Below, piece by piece: positions 25,001 through 36,800 of a stretch of 64,000 nucleotides of DNA; position 1 is the first letter of the stretch; each line of letters opens with the position of its first letter. The DNA comes from Diaporthe sp. PMI_573 (lineage: Eukaryota; Ascomycota; Sordariomycetes; Diaporthales; Diaporthaceae). The position numbers were made by a program, and so were the translations under genes. The stretch lies in NCBI GenBank assembly GCA_021399435.1, contig JAJTUP010000003.1, positions 2,666,001 through 2,730,000 of the forward strand. Reading direction: 5' to 3'. Below the pieces are notes generated by a model. It was not told the origin of the DNA, did no database searches, and saw only the letters and a program-made list of their open reading frames with translations.

Positions 25001-25163
25001 CCGCACCCCCGACAGCAGTATCAGCAATGCCTCCATGCCCAAGATTTGTCACGAAACCTTGAAACTGTTCAATCCAGCGACCCACATCTGGAGGGCTCGT
25101 ACCGTTGCCAACCACCGCCTGGAGAAGAGACGTCCCAACACGCAGAAACTCTGTGACGGCCAT
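22090..25163 (-). CDS. NACHT-domain STAND (NLR-like) protein, 961 aa
   Basis: Four exons (25163-24793, 24748-24405, 24351-23772, 23680-22090) give one closed frame. The N-terminal ~150 residues form the helical region typical of fungal NACHT proteins (AVTEFLRVGTSLLQAV, FGFVTNLG-like). The nucleotide-binding core has Walker A ITGKPGSGKSTLM at 239-251 and Walker B VCFFVDGLDELDG near 359, followed by LCLSSRPW. The segment from about 430 to 600 (ADGVFLWARLVVREI, LSSFPTELADLFEKL) matches the helical DUF7791 type that follows NACHT in this fungal class. No ankyrin, WD40 or TPR repeat is visible at the C terminus. Such proteins act in non-self recognition and regulated cell death. Intron 2 joins in frame only with a GC donor (GCGAGT at 24404) and TAG acceptor; every GT alternative puts Walker A out of frame. 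Function beyond the class is inference. Confidence 0.85.
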
Positions 25164-26090
25164 GGCTGCCTCAGGATTCCCGAGAGGCCCAACCAAGGAA
25201 CGGTGCAGCAGGGGTCGAGATGTGTTTCTCTTGCAAATTACTATGATTTCTTGGCCATTCTCAGCAGTCGAGACACCAGGTTCGAGTAGCTACAGGCAAC
25301 TGTTTGGAATAGAGCATGACGAGAGTGGGGAAGGAAACACACAGTAAGATTTTAAATCCTGTCTTATCTATTCCAGGTCGGTCCGCGTAAGGCACGGCCT
25401 GGTTGACAATTAACCCCTCAGTCAGTATAAACTCAGTTAGCGCGCTGTCGCACCGGATGTGACCTGTCAGAAGAGCCCTGCAGCGACAAGCTTAAATTAG
25501 CATATCTGTTCCACGGCGACTTGTTAAAGCAGACAACCCGCCTACGAGCACTCATACTTCCCGGTCGTGAAACTTCTCATCGGTGGGGGCTTTCGCCCAA
25601 CGCCCTACGTTCCGTCTGCGTCGGACTTTGCTATCAGTGGATGCCGCTCCGGCGGGTCCTGCGGCCATGCTACCTTGGACCGACTCTCACCACGTGGGCA
25701 GTGTGCGGGCCCGGATGAGGTGTTCGCGCCTCAATCCTCGACCCCTGCCCTACCAAGCTTTTCGAGGTGGGCGGTCGAAAGTCAATCGGAATCGGGCCGA
25801 ACGTGGGATCGGGCCGTGATCCGTCGCATGGAGTTTGACGTTTGGTGCGCGTTTTCTCTTGACCTTGACAGTTTGATAGTGACAGGGGCTGGACGCATTC
25901 ACCACTTGCGACTTGAGGTAGAATTCGACCGACACAAGGAGAGGGCGGATGCGAACCTGAGCCTCCTCAGAGCTGTTGGATACGGCCTTTACCAGGGGTC
26001 TGTCACCATGGACAGTCCGGTAGAACAAACCCATGTCCGAGACATACAGCAATTGAATATCAAATGGTATTATGCATGGTACCGTTGTGC
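25164..26090. other. Gene-free spacer between NACHT gene and receptor gene
   Basis: About 930 bp. A 213-codon plus-strand ORF at 25567-26208 overlaps the receptor gene's 3' exon antisense and has no recognisable domain, so it is not called. Confidence 0.5.
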
Positions 26091-27662
26091 CTATTTCACG
26101 GTCTCCTCCGTTATCGACCATTTCGTCTCGATCGTAATAGCCTGCGCATTCCGCGGAAGCCTCCTCGTCGACTCCGAGTCCGACCCGCCGTCCTCAGATT
26201 GTTCGTAATTCGTCCGTCTCGACAAGTCGCCCCGCCCGACCGTCGTTGTGAAGTGCACGTTGTCCTTGCCGTAAATGGTCTCTAGTGGGATGCCATTCGT
26301 CAGGTTCTCCACGAGGTGCTCGTGTCTGCCAGACTGGCTATTTCCCCTCAGCCTCGAGACGTACTCGTCCTCCCCGTCGCCTCCGAACCTGCGGTGCTTC
26401 CAATAGGTGTAGAGCGGAAGAAGCATTGGTAGGCTGTTGCAGAGTATGCTCAGGTTGACCTCTAGGACCGACATGAATGTTACTATGACCATGCTGCTCA
26501 GAACATCGGACAAACTTTTAACGCCAATCATCACGGCGATCCTTGTGACAGAAACCACGATCACTCTAGATCAGTGTCAGCGAGTCTCTACCCCAGTCTC
26601 ATCCGGCGCCGGTGAAGGGCCTCCAGATCTTATAGGCTACTCACATGAGGTTCAACAAAAAGACTGCGCTGAGTCCCAATCGGGTCGATACACGGACCTT
26701 TTGGAGAGTCCAGACTGTGTACAGTGGTACCAGCATGATAATGGTGTTGGTGATTAGGTTGAAGAGCCCTATTGAGATGAAGCTCGCCTGAAGATCAGGA
26801 CAGAAATCGGGGTTAGTAGCGTGCCTGTGTATGGGTGGTTAGTCGAACCTTTCCTCGCGAACTTGAGTTTTTTGGGAAGTGCTTGTTTGGACCCCGGGAA
26901 GATTCCCCCGGGGGGAGGGGCGCTCAAGGGAGCTTGGAGGGAACCGTGGATTTGCTGGCCCCAATATAAGGCCCTTGCGCTTATAGAGTGCCACGTCTCA
27001 CGCCAAGAGATGCTGAACAAAGAAGGCAAGGAGAGTCCGAAGACGTCGTACCAAGTTCCGTCTATTATGTGGCAAACCAGGAAAGTCTGCAAGAGATTCC
27101 CGATTCCCCAGAGCACCACAAGCACCAAGGTCACCGTGGTGGCGATGCGCATGGCGCGACTAGTAAATACCCGGCTGTAGAAGAACAGGACGCTGAGTTT
27201 CGTCGTCAGGACGCAGGCGCCGAAGAGCACGTCGAAAGGTAGAAGAAGCTGCGATAATGGCATTTTTCATCAGCAAGTCGGCACACGAGGCAAGCGACGC
27301 ATCCGTTGACAGTTTTTCGACTTACCGTCTCGATGAAATACCAGTTCCCAGTGATAGCCGAGTATTCGTAACCAAGGCCCGATCTTGCCACTGGACGGCA
27401 TCGTTAGCGGGAGGTCCAACGGAGTTCAATAGTGCTTGTCGGGGGGTCGAAGCTTACACATTCCTTGCAACACCAACATGGCAACCCCTTGAGGAAGGGC
27501 GAGAATGGTCAGGTAATCGTCTACTCCCAATCTCGACCGAGCTAAAATTCGAGACAGGACCCGTAGTCCGACCACGACCACCGTGACAGCAACCAAGATG
27601 ATGTTGATTACCAGATGCGCCTCAACCGTGGTGGTCAAAGGCAGCTGTGTATAGGAAGCCAT
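26091..27662 (-). CDS. PTH11-like rhodopsin-domain receptor, 373 aa (fungal rhodopsin family)
   Basis: Five exons (27662-27458, 27390-27326, 27248-27052, 26824-26645, 26565-26091) close in frame; two introns have clear CTAAC-type branch points. The protein has seven hydrophobic helices: HLVINIILVAVTVVVVGLRV, then the loop ARSRLGVDDYLTILAL, then SVLFFYSRVFTSR, IATTVTLVLVVLWGIGNLLQ, ASFISIGLFNLITNTIIMLV, and SVTRIAVMIGVKSL to SILCNSLPMLLPLY. A Cys in TNPDFCPDLQ sits in the loop where the family has a conserved one. The cytoplasmic tail (about 100 residues) is polar and acidic. This is the fungal rhodopsin/PTH11 membrane-protein family, many of whose members are putative surface sensors; no CFEM domain is present. 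Ligand and partner are unknown. Confidence 0.8.
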
Positions 27663-29289
27663 CGTCGTCTGTCTTCATCGGAACGTGCAAGCCTGAGAGC
27701 TTGCCTCGTCGGCGCCTACTAGAGGGAACAGGTACACTGGTTGACGGCGTTGGGGCATGAGGCGTCTTTCACTTCGCGTCAACAGCCAATGTGTTCTTCT
27801 GCCCAGATCCAGATCGAGGGTTTGCTTGCGAACCGGCGAACCGAGCGAGCAGTGGTTTCCTGTCCAGGTCATTAAACTCGCCCCCGGTTTCGCTTCGTGT
27901 GGGGCCCGCCCTAGCTGTCGATAATCCCTGATGATGCTCTTCCTCTCTAAAATATGAGTCGCTAACCACGTGGGCGCAAAACTGCGACGGGACTCAACAG
28001 TGGGCGTTAAAAAAAAACAGGGTCGTAGAGCCACGATCGGTCCTCAGTTGTAGCACAATCCAGATCGCTGTCCCGTCTTTTCTGGGAGCGGACCTCGCGG
28101 TCAGGGGCTTGCAGGCCTGGTGACCCACGAGGCTCCTGTTTGCTGTGGCTACTTCTGCCAGCTGATAAGATGGTTTATATCCGTACAACCGAAGGGTTCT
28201 TTTGCAGATTCTGACGAAAAATCTGGGCCTGAAGATGACCCGCTGTGCGTGACGGCGATGGAGTATTCAGATGGCGCTTGTACACTAGTATATTACTCTT
28301 TAATCCAAAGATCCAGTCTATTGGGACAACTGGCCCTGATGGTCAGGCCCCCGTGGAGCCATCATGCGCCAAAACGTGCCGAGGGCCACCATCATAATAA
28401 CATCGCGGCGCCAGGTCATGGGGAGCATCATTTCTCGTCGGGTGGAGCAACCCGGCATGGTGGATGAAGACGATCACGAACATGCTCTGTGCGCACGAGG
28501 ATTGTGAGCAGGTTCGTCGAGCTATTCTTCCGAGTTGCGGATATCATGACTCGGATTTCGGTGCCCCAGTTGGTTTCGTTGGCCGAGAGGTCTTGACTGG
28601 TCTGCGGAATGGGCAAAACCCGGGACTTACACAGTAGCATGTGGCAGCCTGGGAAATCTCCGACAGACGACCCACCACGTAAGATGATGCACACGGCATA
28701 TTCCGCCCAAGTTTCCCATGTCGACAGCTCTTCACAGCCCAAGCTTAGCTTCTTCCTGACAGCTGTCAAGGAAACCTTCTGGTTAGACCAGCCTGCAAGT
28801 CACCATCCTTATCACTTGGCAAGTGAGCCGCGGTTCGGTGTTTACTTACAGACATCGCAAGCATGTTCGGAGCCCATATCCCCTTCGCCACTGATCCCTG
28901 TCCCGATACTTGAAGCACGCAATGCGGGAGCACGAGACACAATTGCCATAAAACAATGGGAGGACATGATCCAGCTTCTTCTTAGACGAGTGCAGAGATT
29001 CAATTGTTGATATATATATGTCTTGGCTCCTCCAAGTCCAGCAAAGGTTTGTACGGTATACTTGTGGTCGTCGCCGTGATTAGTTCTCCGTGTATTCGTT
29101 GACAGTCCCCAAGATCTGGCACATCCTGTCCGAAGGATTCTCCCCATGGAAAATGACGTGGTATATTTTATGAGATCTGATTGTCCGTGGGATTCACGAA
29201 CGTCATGTTGCTCAGTCCTGGTGCTCCCGAGACCGGGTTGAGCCTCTAGCTATGCTTCCATTTCTTGGAATCGGGATGGCGCAGCCTTC
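27663..29289. other. Gene-free interval, 1.6 kb
   Basis: Upstream of the receptor gene and downstream of the 95-aa gene. ORFs of up to 133 codons on both strands lack domains and do not join through convincing splice sites. An exonless relic cannot be excluded for 28.4-28.8 kb. Confidence 0.45.
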
Positions 29290-29577
29290 TCATACTGGCT
29301 TCTCATTGTCCTTGTCCTTCTTCGACTTGGCGATGGTAGAGATGATGCTCTCGTGTCTCTCCACGACGGCAGCAACCGCGGTCTTGAGGTTGTTTGCCTG
29401 CTCTTTGATCTCGGGGTCCTCGACGATGCGGGCAGCGTCCGGATCGCCGGGGATGATCCGAGCCAGGGCAAAGTGTAGCTTCCTGTCGATAAGCTTATCG
29501 ATCTCGTCCATGACTTCCTTCTCCCGGGCGTCCATCAGGCCAGGGGCAAGACCCTGGTCGTGCTGTTTGTAGGACAT
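29290..29577 (-). CDS. Small acidic/helical protein, 95 aa, unknown function
   Basis: Single-exon frame from ATG 29577 to TGA 29290. It reads as a compact helical protein: MSYKQHDQGLAPGLMDAREK, then a heptad-like run DEIDKLIDRKLHFALARI, then an Ala/Val-rich helix LKTAVAAVVERHESIISTI, and a Lys-rich end KSKKDKDNEKPV. Third positions favour C/G as in neighbouring real genes, and the antisense frames are poor, which supports it as a gene. I do not recognise the family. No signal peptide or membrane segment. Confidence 0.55.
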   Translation of the reverse strand: MSYKQHDQGLAPGLMDAREKEVMDEIDKLIDRKLHFALARIIPGDPDAARIVEDPEIKEQANNLKTAVAAVVERHESIISTIAKSKKDKDNEKPV

Positions 29578-30599
29578 TATCGGAATGGGAGGATGGCTCA
29601 ATTTGCTCAGGTGATGTTGCAGTGGGGCGTAGGAAGGAGCGTTGCATTCAACAGGTGAGTGCCCAGTAACAGAGCGACAGCAGTTGTTCAAGTCCGGAGA
29701 TACTGCGATGGTGGACTTGGAGGTTGGAAAGACGTGGCAGATGGAACCCCACAAGTCGCTGGTTGTGACGTAGTGATGTTTTGCGGCAGCTTTGGGGATG
29801 AGGGGAGATATCTTGGGGCAGGCGCCCCCCCACCTTTGACACAACCTTGGTTCGTCCAGTAACCCGTGTGCCGTATGCGGGGCCCAGAGCACTGACTACT
29901 CACTTTATCCCAGAGGGCATATACGAACTCATCCTATTAAGGCTACCCATCAGTAGACAGGCTGGACCGCCCTACCCATTTGCGAAACTCATCATGAACA
30001 GCTCTGATCTGGGATCGCAGCAGTTATTACGCGCCGGAAGCAGAAGGTGGAAAAGCGATGGGATCGGATCTCCCTTGAGGTCCATGCTCGGACTGGGCAA
30101 TCGAGGAACTGCAGGTAAACATGAAGAAAATATGCCAGATCCAATAACTTCCCTCCTCGGCATCAACGGTCGTGACGATCATCAACAGTGTGCTTCTCCC
30201 CCACCACTCCGAGACCCTGAATGGGAGCCTCGAGTCATTCAAAGCTTACACCGCCCACTTAAGCTTCACGGGATGATCGGCAATATCGATGTGGCTGGCC
30301 ATGAACCCTCAACCAAGGGCAATAGGCTTCTCGGCACTGCGACGATGCTGGTCGGCGTGCCTACACGCCACTGCCCGGTCCGGAGACAACGATGCACCTC
30401 CCTGATACAAATACAGGCATCTGGGCAGCAGGAGCACTGGGCTTCACAGCGGCCCAGGTCATGCCACTCCGAACCGGCCGGCCGTCCGTCCCTCGCGCAC
30501 ATGCACCCACCCGCGCAGCAACAACACCGAGCCTCCCACGGCCGCCCCAGCCAGAGATGAGCCGCCTTGTTGGACACACAATCTAACGCGCCGCCTGGC
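29578..30599. other. Gene-free spacer upstream of second receptor gene
   Basis: A 1-kb divergent spacer carrying the promoters of the 95-aa gene and the second receptor gene. A 237-codon plus-strand ORF (29847-30560) is Arg/Pro/Ser-rich without domains and is not called. Confidence 0.5.
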
Positions 30600-32085
30600 A
30601 TGACCGAGGAGGAGAATCGCGCACCCCAAGCCAGGGCGGTCCTCCTCTCAATGGCCGCCGCCACCACCGTCTTCGTCGCCGCAAGGGCCTACGGCTGCTC
30701 GAGGATAATGCGGAGGAGGCTCTATGCCGAGGAGTGGCTGAGCGTGCTGTCCCTGGCCATCGTGTGGCTCAACGTGTCCTTGATGACGAAGGGTTTGTTC
30801 AGCGGCCTCGGCCGCCACACTGCTGTGCTGTCGCACGAGCAGCAGGTGAGGGCTAAGTTCTGGTATACCGTCGGAACCCCGTTCAGCGTGTAAGTTTTGG
30901 AGGTCCTCCGCCCGCAGACCTTTTCCGATGCCTCGGTATTGCGACTGACCTCCATGGTCAAGCATAAACCTGGCCGTGTCCAAGATGTCGGTTGTGAGCT
31001 TGCTGTGCCGGATCTTCCAGCCGGGAGAGCTGCACAAGGCTGCCATGTGGACTCTGGTGGTGCTGTGTCTGCTCGGTTTCCTTGCCGTTTCATTTATGGC
31101 ATTCTTCGGCTGTAGACCCGTCCAAGCATCATGGGATCCGACCATCGAAGGCGCCAAGTGTCTCCAGTCGATCCAATTCGTTCAGTATTGTTACTTTGCC
31201 GCCGGTGAGCATATAGTCTCTGCGTATCGTCCTAGTCGGAATTTTTGAACGGTGCTGAGGCTCACATTTTGCTTGTCCAGCACTCTCTGCGGCTCTCGAT
31301 CTATACTTTGCCGTCTATCCAGCCGTCGTCTTTCATCGCCTCACTTGTAACAGGAGGAGGAAATTCACATTAAGTATAATGCTTGGGTTAGGGGTCATGT
31401 AAGTCTCAAAATGTCCTCTTCTGTTCCGACCCTTGTGGGCCGGGCCGGGAGCTAAGAGCAAGTTTGCTCGCAGAGCGGCGGCTGCAGGATGCTACAAGAC
31501 CTCCTTGCTGGGAACCAATGCTAGTTCTGATTTCTCCTGTGAGTTTGGTGGGGATCCCTGATGTGCTTGTTCCTTCGTTGACATGTCGAAGACGACGTCA
31601 CTCACCTCATAATCTGGACCACTACCGAAGGATGTGTAAGCGTCCCGCAGACATACAGCCTTGGAATTGAAGGCGTATCATTATCAGACTGACGACCCTC
31701 CCAGCTCATGCTCATATCATCCTGTATCCCGACACTCCACCCTATTTACGACAGAATACAGCAGGTATTCAGGAGGCTTTTGGGAATGACAGCAACGCCG
31801 CAAGATGACATGGCCAATTGGGAACAGGACAATGATAATCAACCGGTGCAACGGGTGGGCGGGTTCTGGACAGAGAAACTGGGTTCGATTTTGAAGTCTA
31901 TCACCTCGAGTTCGGCCACAACCGCGACGACGGCCAGAACGTCCACGATACAGACGAGGACACTTGAGGATGCGGCGACCGTTACAAGACCACCACCTGT
32001 CATCTGGCATACCAGCATCGTCAAAGCTACACATGGGTTGAGATCCACCTGGCGAGAACCTAGAGCATACCGTTCCGTACCATGA
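30600..32085 (+). CDS. PTH11-like rhodopsin-domain receptor, second copy, 379 aa
   Basis: Six exons (30600-30889, 30963-31204, 31281-31398, 31474-31538, 31592-31635, 31705-32085) close in frame, all with GT donors and AG acceptors. Helices: AVLLSMAAATTVFVAARAYG, the loop RRRLYAEEWLSVLSLAIVWL, the conserved INLAVSKMSVVSLLCRIF, WTLVVLCLLGFLAVSFMAFF, a Cys-bearing loop EGAKCLQSIQ, ALSAALDLYFAVYPAVVF, and LMLISSCIPTLHPIY. The C-terminal tail is Ser/Thr-rich. It has the same overall plan as the receptor at 26091-27662 but low direct similarity, so it is a distant family member and not a recent duplicate. Small exons 4 and 5 were placed by frame and family order; their edges are the least certain. 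Confidence 0.78.
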
Positions 32086-32205
32086 CGCACAGGAGCTTGC
32101 AGTATTGGGTTCAAATTGATTGGTATTCTCGCACCGTCCCGTGGTCTGCCTAGGCAGAAGACAACGACCGCCTACATGCGCTGGTATGCCGGCGTTGCTA
32201 GGTGC

Positions 32206-35200
32206 TTATCGTACTCTTGAAGGATCCCAGCCCCTCTCGAGGTCACCACTTGGTCTCCCACGGCGAGCGTCAAAACTTCGCCGGACCAAAGAGGCGCCAT
32301 GACCGCTGCCAACGCTGAGCTTCCGCCCGCCGTATCGAATTGGCGACAGTCCGAGTCGAGCATGGTCGTAGCGATCGTGGTCGCGGCTCATCCGCAGTGT
32401 ATAATTGTCCGGGCCGTCGAGGACGCCCCTCTTCCACTCCACATCCTCCACGCGCGATCGATAGGCGGCTGTCGAGGCAGCGCCGGCAGTACCTGGCTTA
32501 TTGTCTCTCACTGTCCACATCGATATGTCATCCGGGTGGTCTCCGTCATCCTGCACTGGCCTCTTGCGGCCGAGGCGGCCTACATAGGACCTCGCGGTCC
32601 GGATCAGTGACTTCCAGGCATCCGAGATATCGTGCACCAGGAAAGCCATAGACACAAAGACGAATGAAATGGCTAGGCCGATCCCAAACATGTACTTTGT
32701 GACGTATCCTATCGTAAGATGGTTCCCCCAGTCCTGGAAATTGATAGCAAAAAAGGCTGCAATAAACGACATCGGGAGGAAAATGATCGTCACAATGGTG
32801 AAGACCATGATGGTTTGGCCTTTTGAATGTTAGACGCCCGCTGAAATTACGACCAGGAGGGAATCACACGAAGTCGGACATACCTTGTTTCGCGGCTATG
32901 ATCGCCTGCTCCCGAGCGAACCGCGCTTCCAGGGCGTTCGAATGCTTCTGCTTCAGATCCAGCAGATTCGTCAAGCTGCTGTAAATACCGTGTGCCTGCC
33001 CGTCCATTCGATCAAGATCGTTCTGGTGGACTTCAAGGAGGCGCTCTTGCTCTTGGAAACGTCGTCTAATTTCCTTGATTACCCCATCAGTTGTTTTCCG
33101 GCTCCCCTCTACTCGCAGCTCGTCTGTGATGTTCTTTTGGAATTCTATCAACACGTGCCTCTGTGAGTCCAGCACCATGTCGATGATATTCAACTCATCT
33201 TGTATGTCTTTGATCTCTGCCAAAAGCCTCGTCTCCTGGTGTATGTTTAGTAGGTCGTCCGACAATTCATGCTGGCTGCGGCTTGCACCCCGGCGGTAGT
33301 GTTTGAGCCATTGTGTTGACTTCTCTGAAGCTTTGTGGAATTTGCTGAACAATCGGCTCTCCTGGTCTGTAACATGTCCGATACTGCTCTCGAACATATC
33401 CAGAAATTGGAATTGTTGCTCATGTAGTCGATGCCGGCTGTACAATTTTGGTCAGTCGCACTGTTTGAATAGCTTGTCCGAGATCACGTCTCGTGAGCCA
33501 TGGCAGGTGCCAGGTTTGGAAAGGACGCACTCGAATAACCCAGATGCTCTTCCGGTAATGACCATTGCGAGGTCATACACAGACTGGATTGGTGGTCTTG
33601 TCTTCGCATTGGTCTCCTCAACTATACCATCGATGACATTTAGTGGATCTTGCGGGGGCTGATCCCATCGTTGAGGAAAACAAGTAATTACGGTATCTAG
33701 AAACATTCTGATTAGAGATGTTCACGTTGGGGATCAATCAGGATACTGACCGCCACCGAGAATCCATAGCCCTGAGAGTTCCGAGGTTAGCGAGGGTTCA
33801 AAGTTTCCAAGTGTCTCTCAAAGGCACGAGTGATGCTTACAAAGTTGGTCCACCATGAACACCTTTGGCTCCATCCGATGCTCTCGACAGTATCTCCACA
33901 CGACCTGGTCATTATCACGCTGTGTGGTGTCAATGCCGTGATAGAAGAACTGATCGAGCGTGCGTCTCGGGTGTAAGTTATTGACGTAGGCGTGAACGAG
34001 GAGTTCGTCGCGCGATGCATGCCGCTGGGGCTTGGCCCCCGTGCGCGCTCTCTGGATAGTCTCAGCCATGCTCAGCCGCCGGTCGTGTGTTTCGTAATGG
34101 AGGAAGGGCATCTGTGGATGTCAGCTGAGTTCGCGTCACAAGACAGGGCCAGGCTCGCCATACAAAGAGGACCATTTTCCCGTTGTTTACTAGCTGCCTG
34201 AATGCCTCCGTCGATGCAAATGACGGCGCGAACGATGGTTGCCTGCTGTTCAGCTTGGCCTCTTTGGTACCTGGAGGGTTGCCAGGGTTGCCCTTCCTGC
34301 GCTTCTGCTTGGCTGGATGACGTTCGACTATTTGCTCAGACTTGCTCCTCTTCTTGACTTCCGACTTTAAGACGCTGTTTTCTGAGGTGTCTGTTATGAT
34401 GGATTCTGCAACTGCTGGCCCTGTTCCTGTTTCGGCTGCCTGTTCGGAGACACTTCCCAGAGTGACATCGTCCTTTTCAGCACGGCGACTCGGTACCCGT
34501 TGGCAGAAAGTTCTCATAAATTTGGCATGCGCGTGGGGTCCACGATGCTCCTGATCAAAACACTTCTCGAGAGCCTTGAAGCCTTCGACGTCACGAAACC
34601 CGCCCTCAACAAACGACTTGGCCAATAGAGTCTCCATCCATGCAATATTGTTGGCAGGTAGGTGAATCCATCGAAAATGTGGTTCCCACTTCACGTTCTT
34701 GGCCAGGATCGGAACAGTTGGTACATTCTTCTCACTGTCCTCCCAGCCGTAGAGCAAGTCATAAATTGAAGGCTTGAAGACCAACTGCTTCTTCTTCTCC
34801 TGGACGTCGCCCTTCCGATACTTCATTTCCTGGAAATCTCCGAAGTCCACGACCGTCGCAGAGAACAGCTTGGAGGCTTCTCGGGCGCTTTCGGACAACC
34901 TGTGTGGAGCCCTTGAAGGCGAGAGAAGATGAACAAGGTCCTTATGGTGCCGCTCAGCCGCGCAAAGCAGGGCAGTCCGCTCAAATTGATCCTTGATAGA
35001 GATGTCTGTCTCAGGCCGTTCTAGAAGAAGCTTGACGACGGTGCCATGCCCGTTGAAAGCCGCCCAATGCAAGGGGGTCATGCGGTTGGACAGTTCAGCA
35101 TTGACGTTGGCGTCGGCAGCCAGAAGTTTAGCGACGACCACGTCATGGCCCTTGTCGCAAGCATTGTGCAGCGGCGTCCACCGCCCGTCCGAGACAGCAT

Positions 35201-35978
35201 CCGGGTGCGCGCCGTAGGCCAGTAGGAGCTCCACGAAGTCGACCTGGTTGTGCTCCGCCGCCAGATGGAGCGCCGTCTTGCCGCGATTCTGAGACGCGTT
35301 GATATCAGCCTGCCTCCCGAACTCGCCGCTGAGCAAGGCGCGCGCGAGGTCGATATAGTTGTTGGTGGCCGTCCAGTGCAAAGGTGTCCTACTAATAGAG
35401 TCCCGCGGGTCCAGGTTGACGTCCTTCTGCTGCAGCAGGAGCTTGATCGTCTCCATGGTCCACTTCCCGCGCTTCTCCGAGGCGAGCAACAGCAGCGGGG
35501 TCCGGCCGTCCTTGTCGCCGGGCTTGCCGTCCTGGTTCCTGCCGCCGTTGACGTCGGCGCCCTTTTCGAGGAGCGCCTTGACGACACCATCGTGGCCACG
35601 CGTGCAGGCAGGGAACAGCGCCGTTTGGCCGTTCCTGCCGCGCCAGTTGGGGTCCGCGCCGTGGTCCAGCAGCTCGGTGGCCACGACCAGGTGCCCCGCC
35701 TCGGCGGCTTTGAACAGCGGCGACAGCTCGTTCTCCCGCTTCGGGTGGACGCCCGCGCCGTGCTTGAGCAGCAGACGCAGGACCTTGAGGTTGCCCTTGG
35801 TTACGACCTTGACCAGCGCCTGGCGTAATGCATGGTGATCTGCATTCGACGTCCAAGTCTCCTCCGTCAGAAGCTCCAGGACCCGGCTATCATTGCCCGA
35901 GACGCTGGCTGATAACAACCGGATGTGCTTTTGCACGTGCTCCGGCGCGTTGGAGCTGGACAAGCTCGCTGTCGCCAT
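32206..35978 (-). CDS. Ankyrin-repeat protein with C-terminal CorA-like membrane domain, 1146 aa
   Basis: Six exons (35978-34164, 34111-33841, 33771-33751, 33696-33531, 33437-32884, 32819-32206) close in frame. Residues ~25-370 are about nine ankyrin repeats (GAGVHPKRENELSPLFKAAE, RTPLHWTATNNYIDLARALL, GKTALHLAAEHNQVDFVELL). The middle is charged, with a basic stretch VKKRSKSEQIVERHPAKQKR. The C-terminal third has a long coiled coil (DELNIIDMVLDSQRH, REQAIIAAKQGQTI) leading to two transmembrane helices, IIFLPMSFIAAFFAINF at ~950 and IGLAISFVFVSMAFLV at ~990, the CorA/ZntB-like arrangement. The GMN motif of true CorA channels is absent (INFQD instead), so ion transport is uncertain. Exon 3 is only 21 nt. 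The family is common in filamentous ascomycetes with unknown physiology. Confidence 0.83.
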
Positions 35979-36800
35979 AGCAGAGGAAGAGGGTGCGATC
36001 CTGTCAGAATCAGGACAGCGAACACGGCGTTGGATCCATTGCTCTTGCGTTGCCTTGCGAAATAAAAGGGAAAACAGGCTCGTACAGCATCGTTCTGTTC
36101 GGTCGTGGCCAGGTGACAAAGCAGCCAGACCAGTCAAGACGAGATTGGTAGCTCTAATGACACGGACCAGAAAGCATCATCCTTGCACGGGCAATAATTG
36201 AGACGAAGGTCGAGCAAGCCAACAGCTGGGGGCGGGATGACCGGGGAGCCCAACCCCCGGCCACCAGCTAAATACCCCCGTCTATTGGCCCAATTCAGCC
36301 TCAGCTCCCGAAGCTGAACACTCTTGCCATCTGGAAACCACTGTTGCACACCACTACATCCTTATTGCTTTTAGCCTCGAAATTTTCAACTTCAGCGCTT
36401 CATCGCGTCGTCCCCGCACCTTGGCCCTGTGGCACGATAATCCTGTCGGGAAAGCCATGGGAACAAGAAAGAGACCATGGAAAATCTAGTGCTCGGTAGT
36501 GCTTTCACAAGAGCCGAAGACTGCCACAACGTACAGTAGAGGAAGAAGGGGGGACGCGGGGCTAGTATGCGACGTTAGAATCGTCAAGAGACATTTCATT
36601 CTTCATCAACCGCCTCGCCGGGCGGGATGGGTCAACAGACCCAGTGCCGGCAAGTTCGAGCGTAGCACAAGAGATCTTCCAGTCTAAAGGATTGCATCGA
36701 ACATGCAACCAGCCTATGAACTCCTGTTGGCCAAAAAAAAAAAGACAACCTCAATTTGTACAATCCTTTATCACAAGCAAAGCGCTCCAGCCCCTTTTGT
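35979..36800. other. Spacer between ankyrin/CorA gene and gdh2
   Basis: About 820 bp: promoter of the ankyrin gene and 3' end of gdh2. Only an A-run at 36732-36742 stands out. Confidence 0.5.

Noticed and set aside
25567..26208. 213-codon plus-strand ORF
   Set aside because: Antisense to the receptor's last exon and its 3' flank, no domain, no splice context.
29847..30560. 237-codon plus-strand ORF upstream of the second receptor
   Set aside because: Arg/Pro/Ser-rich with no domain; ends in the receptor's promoter without splice continuity.
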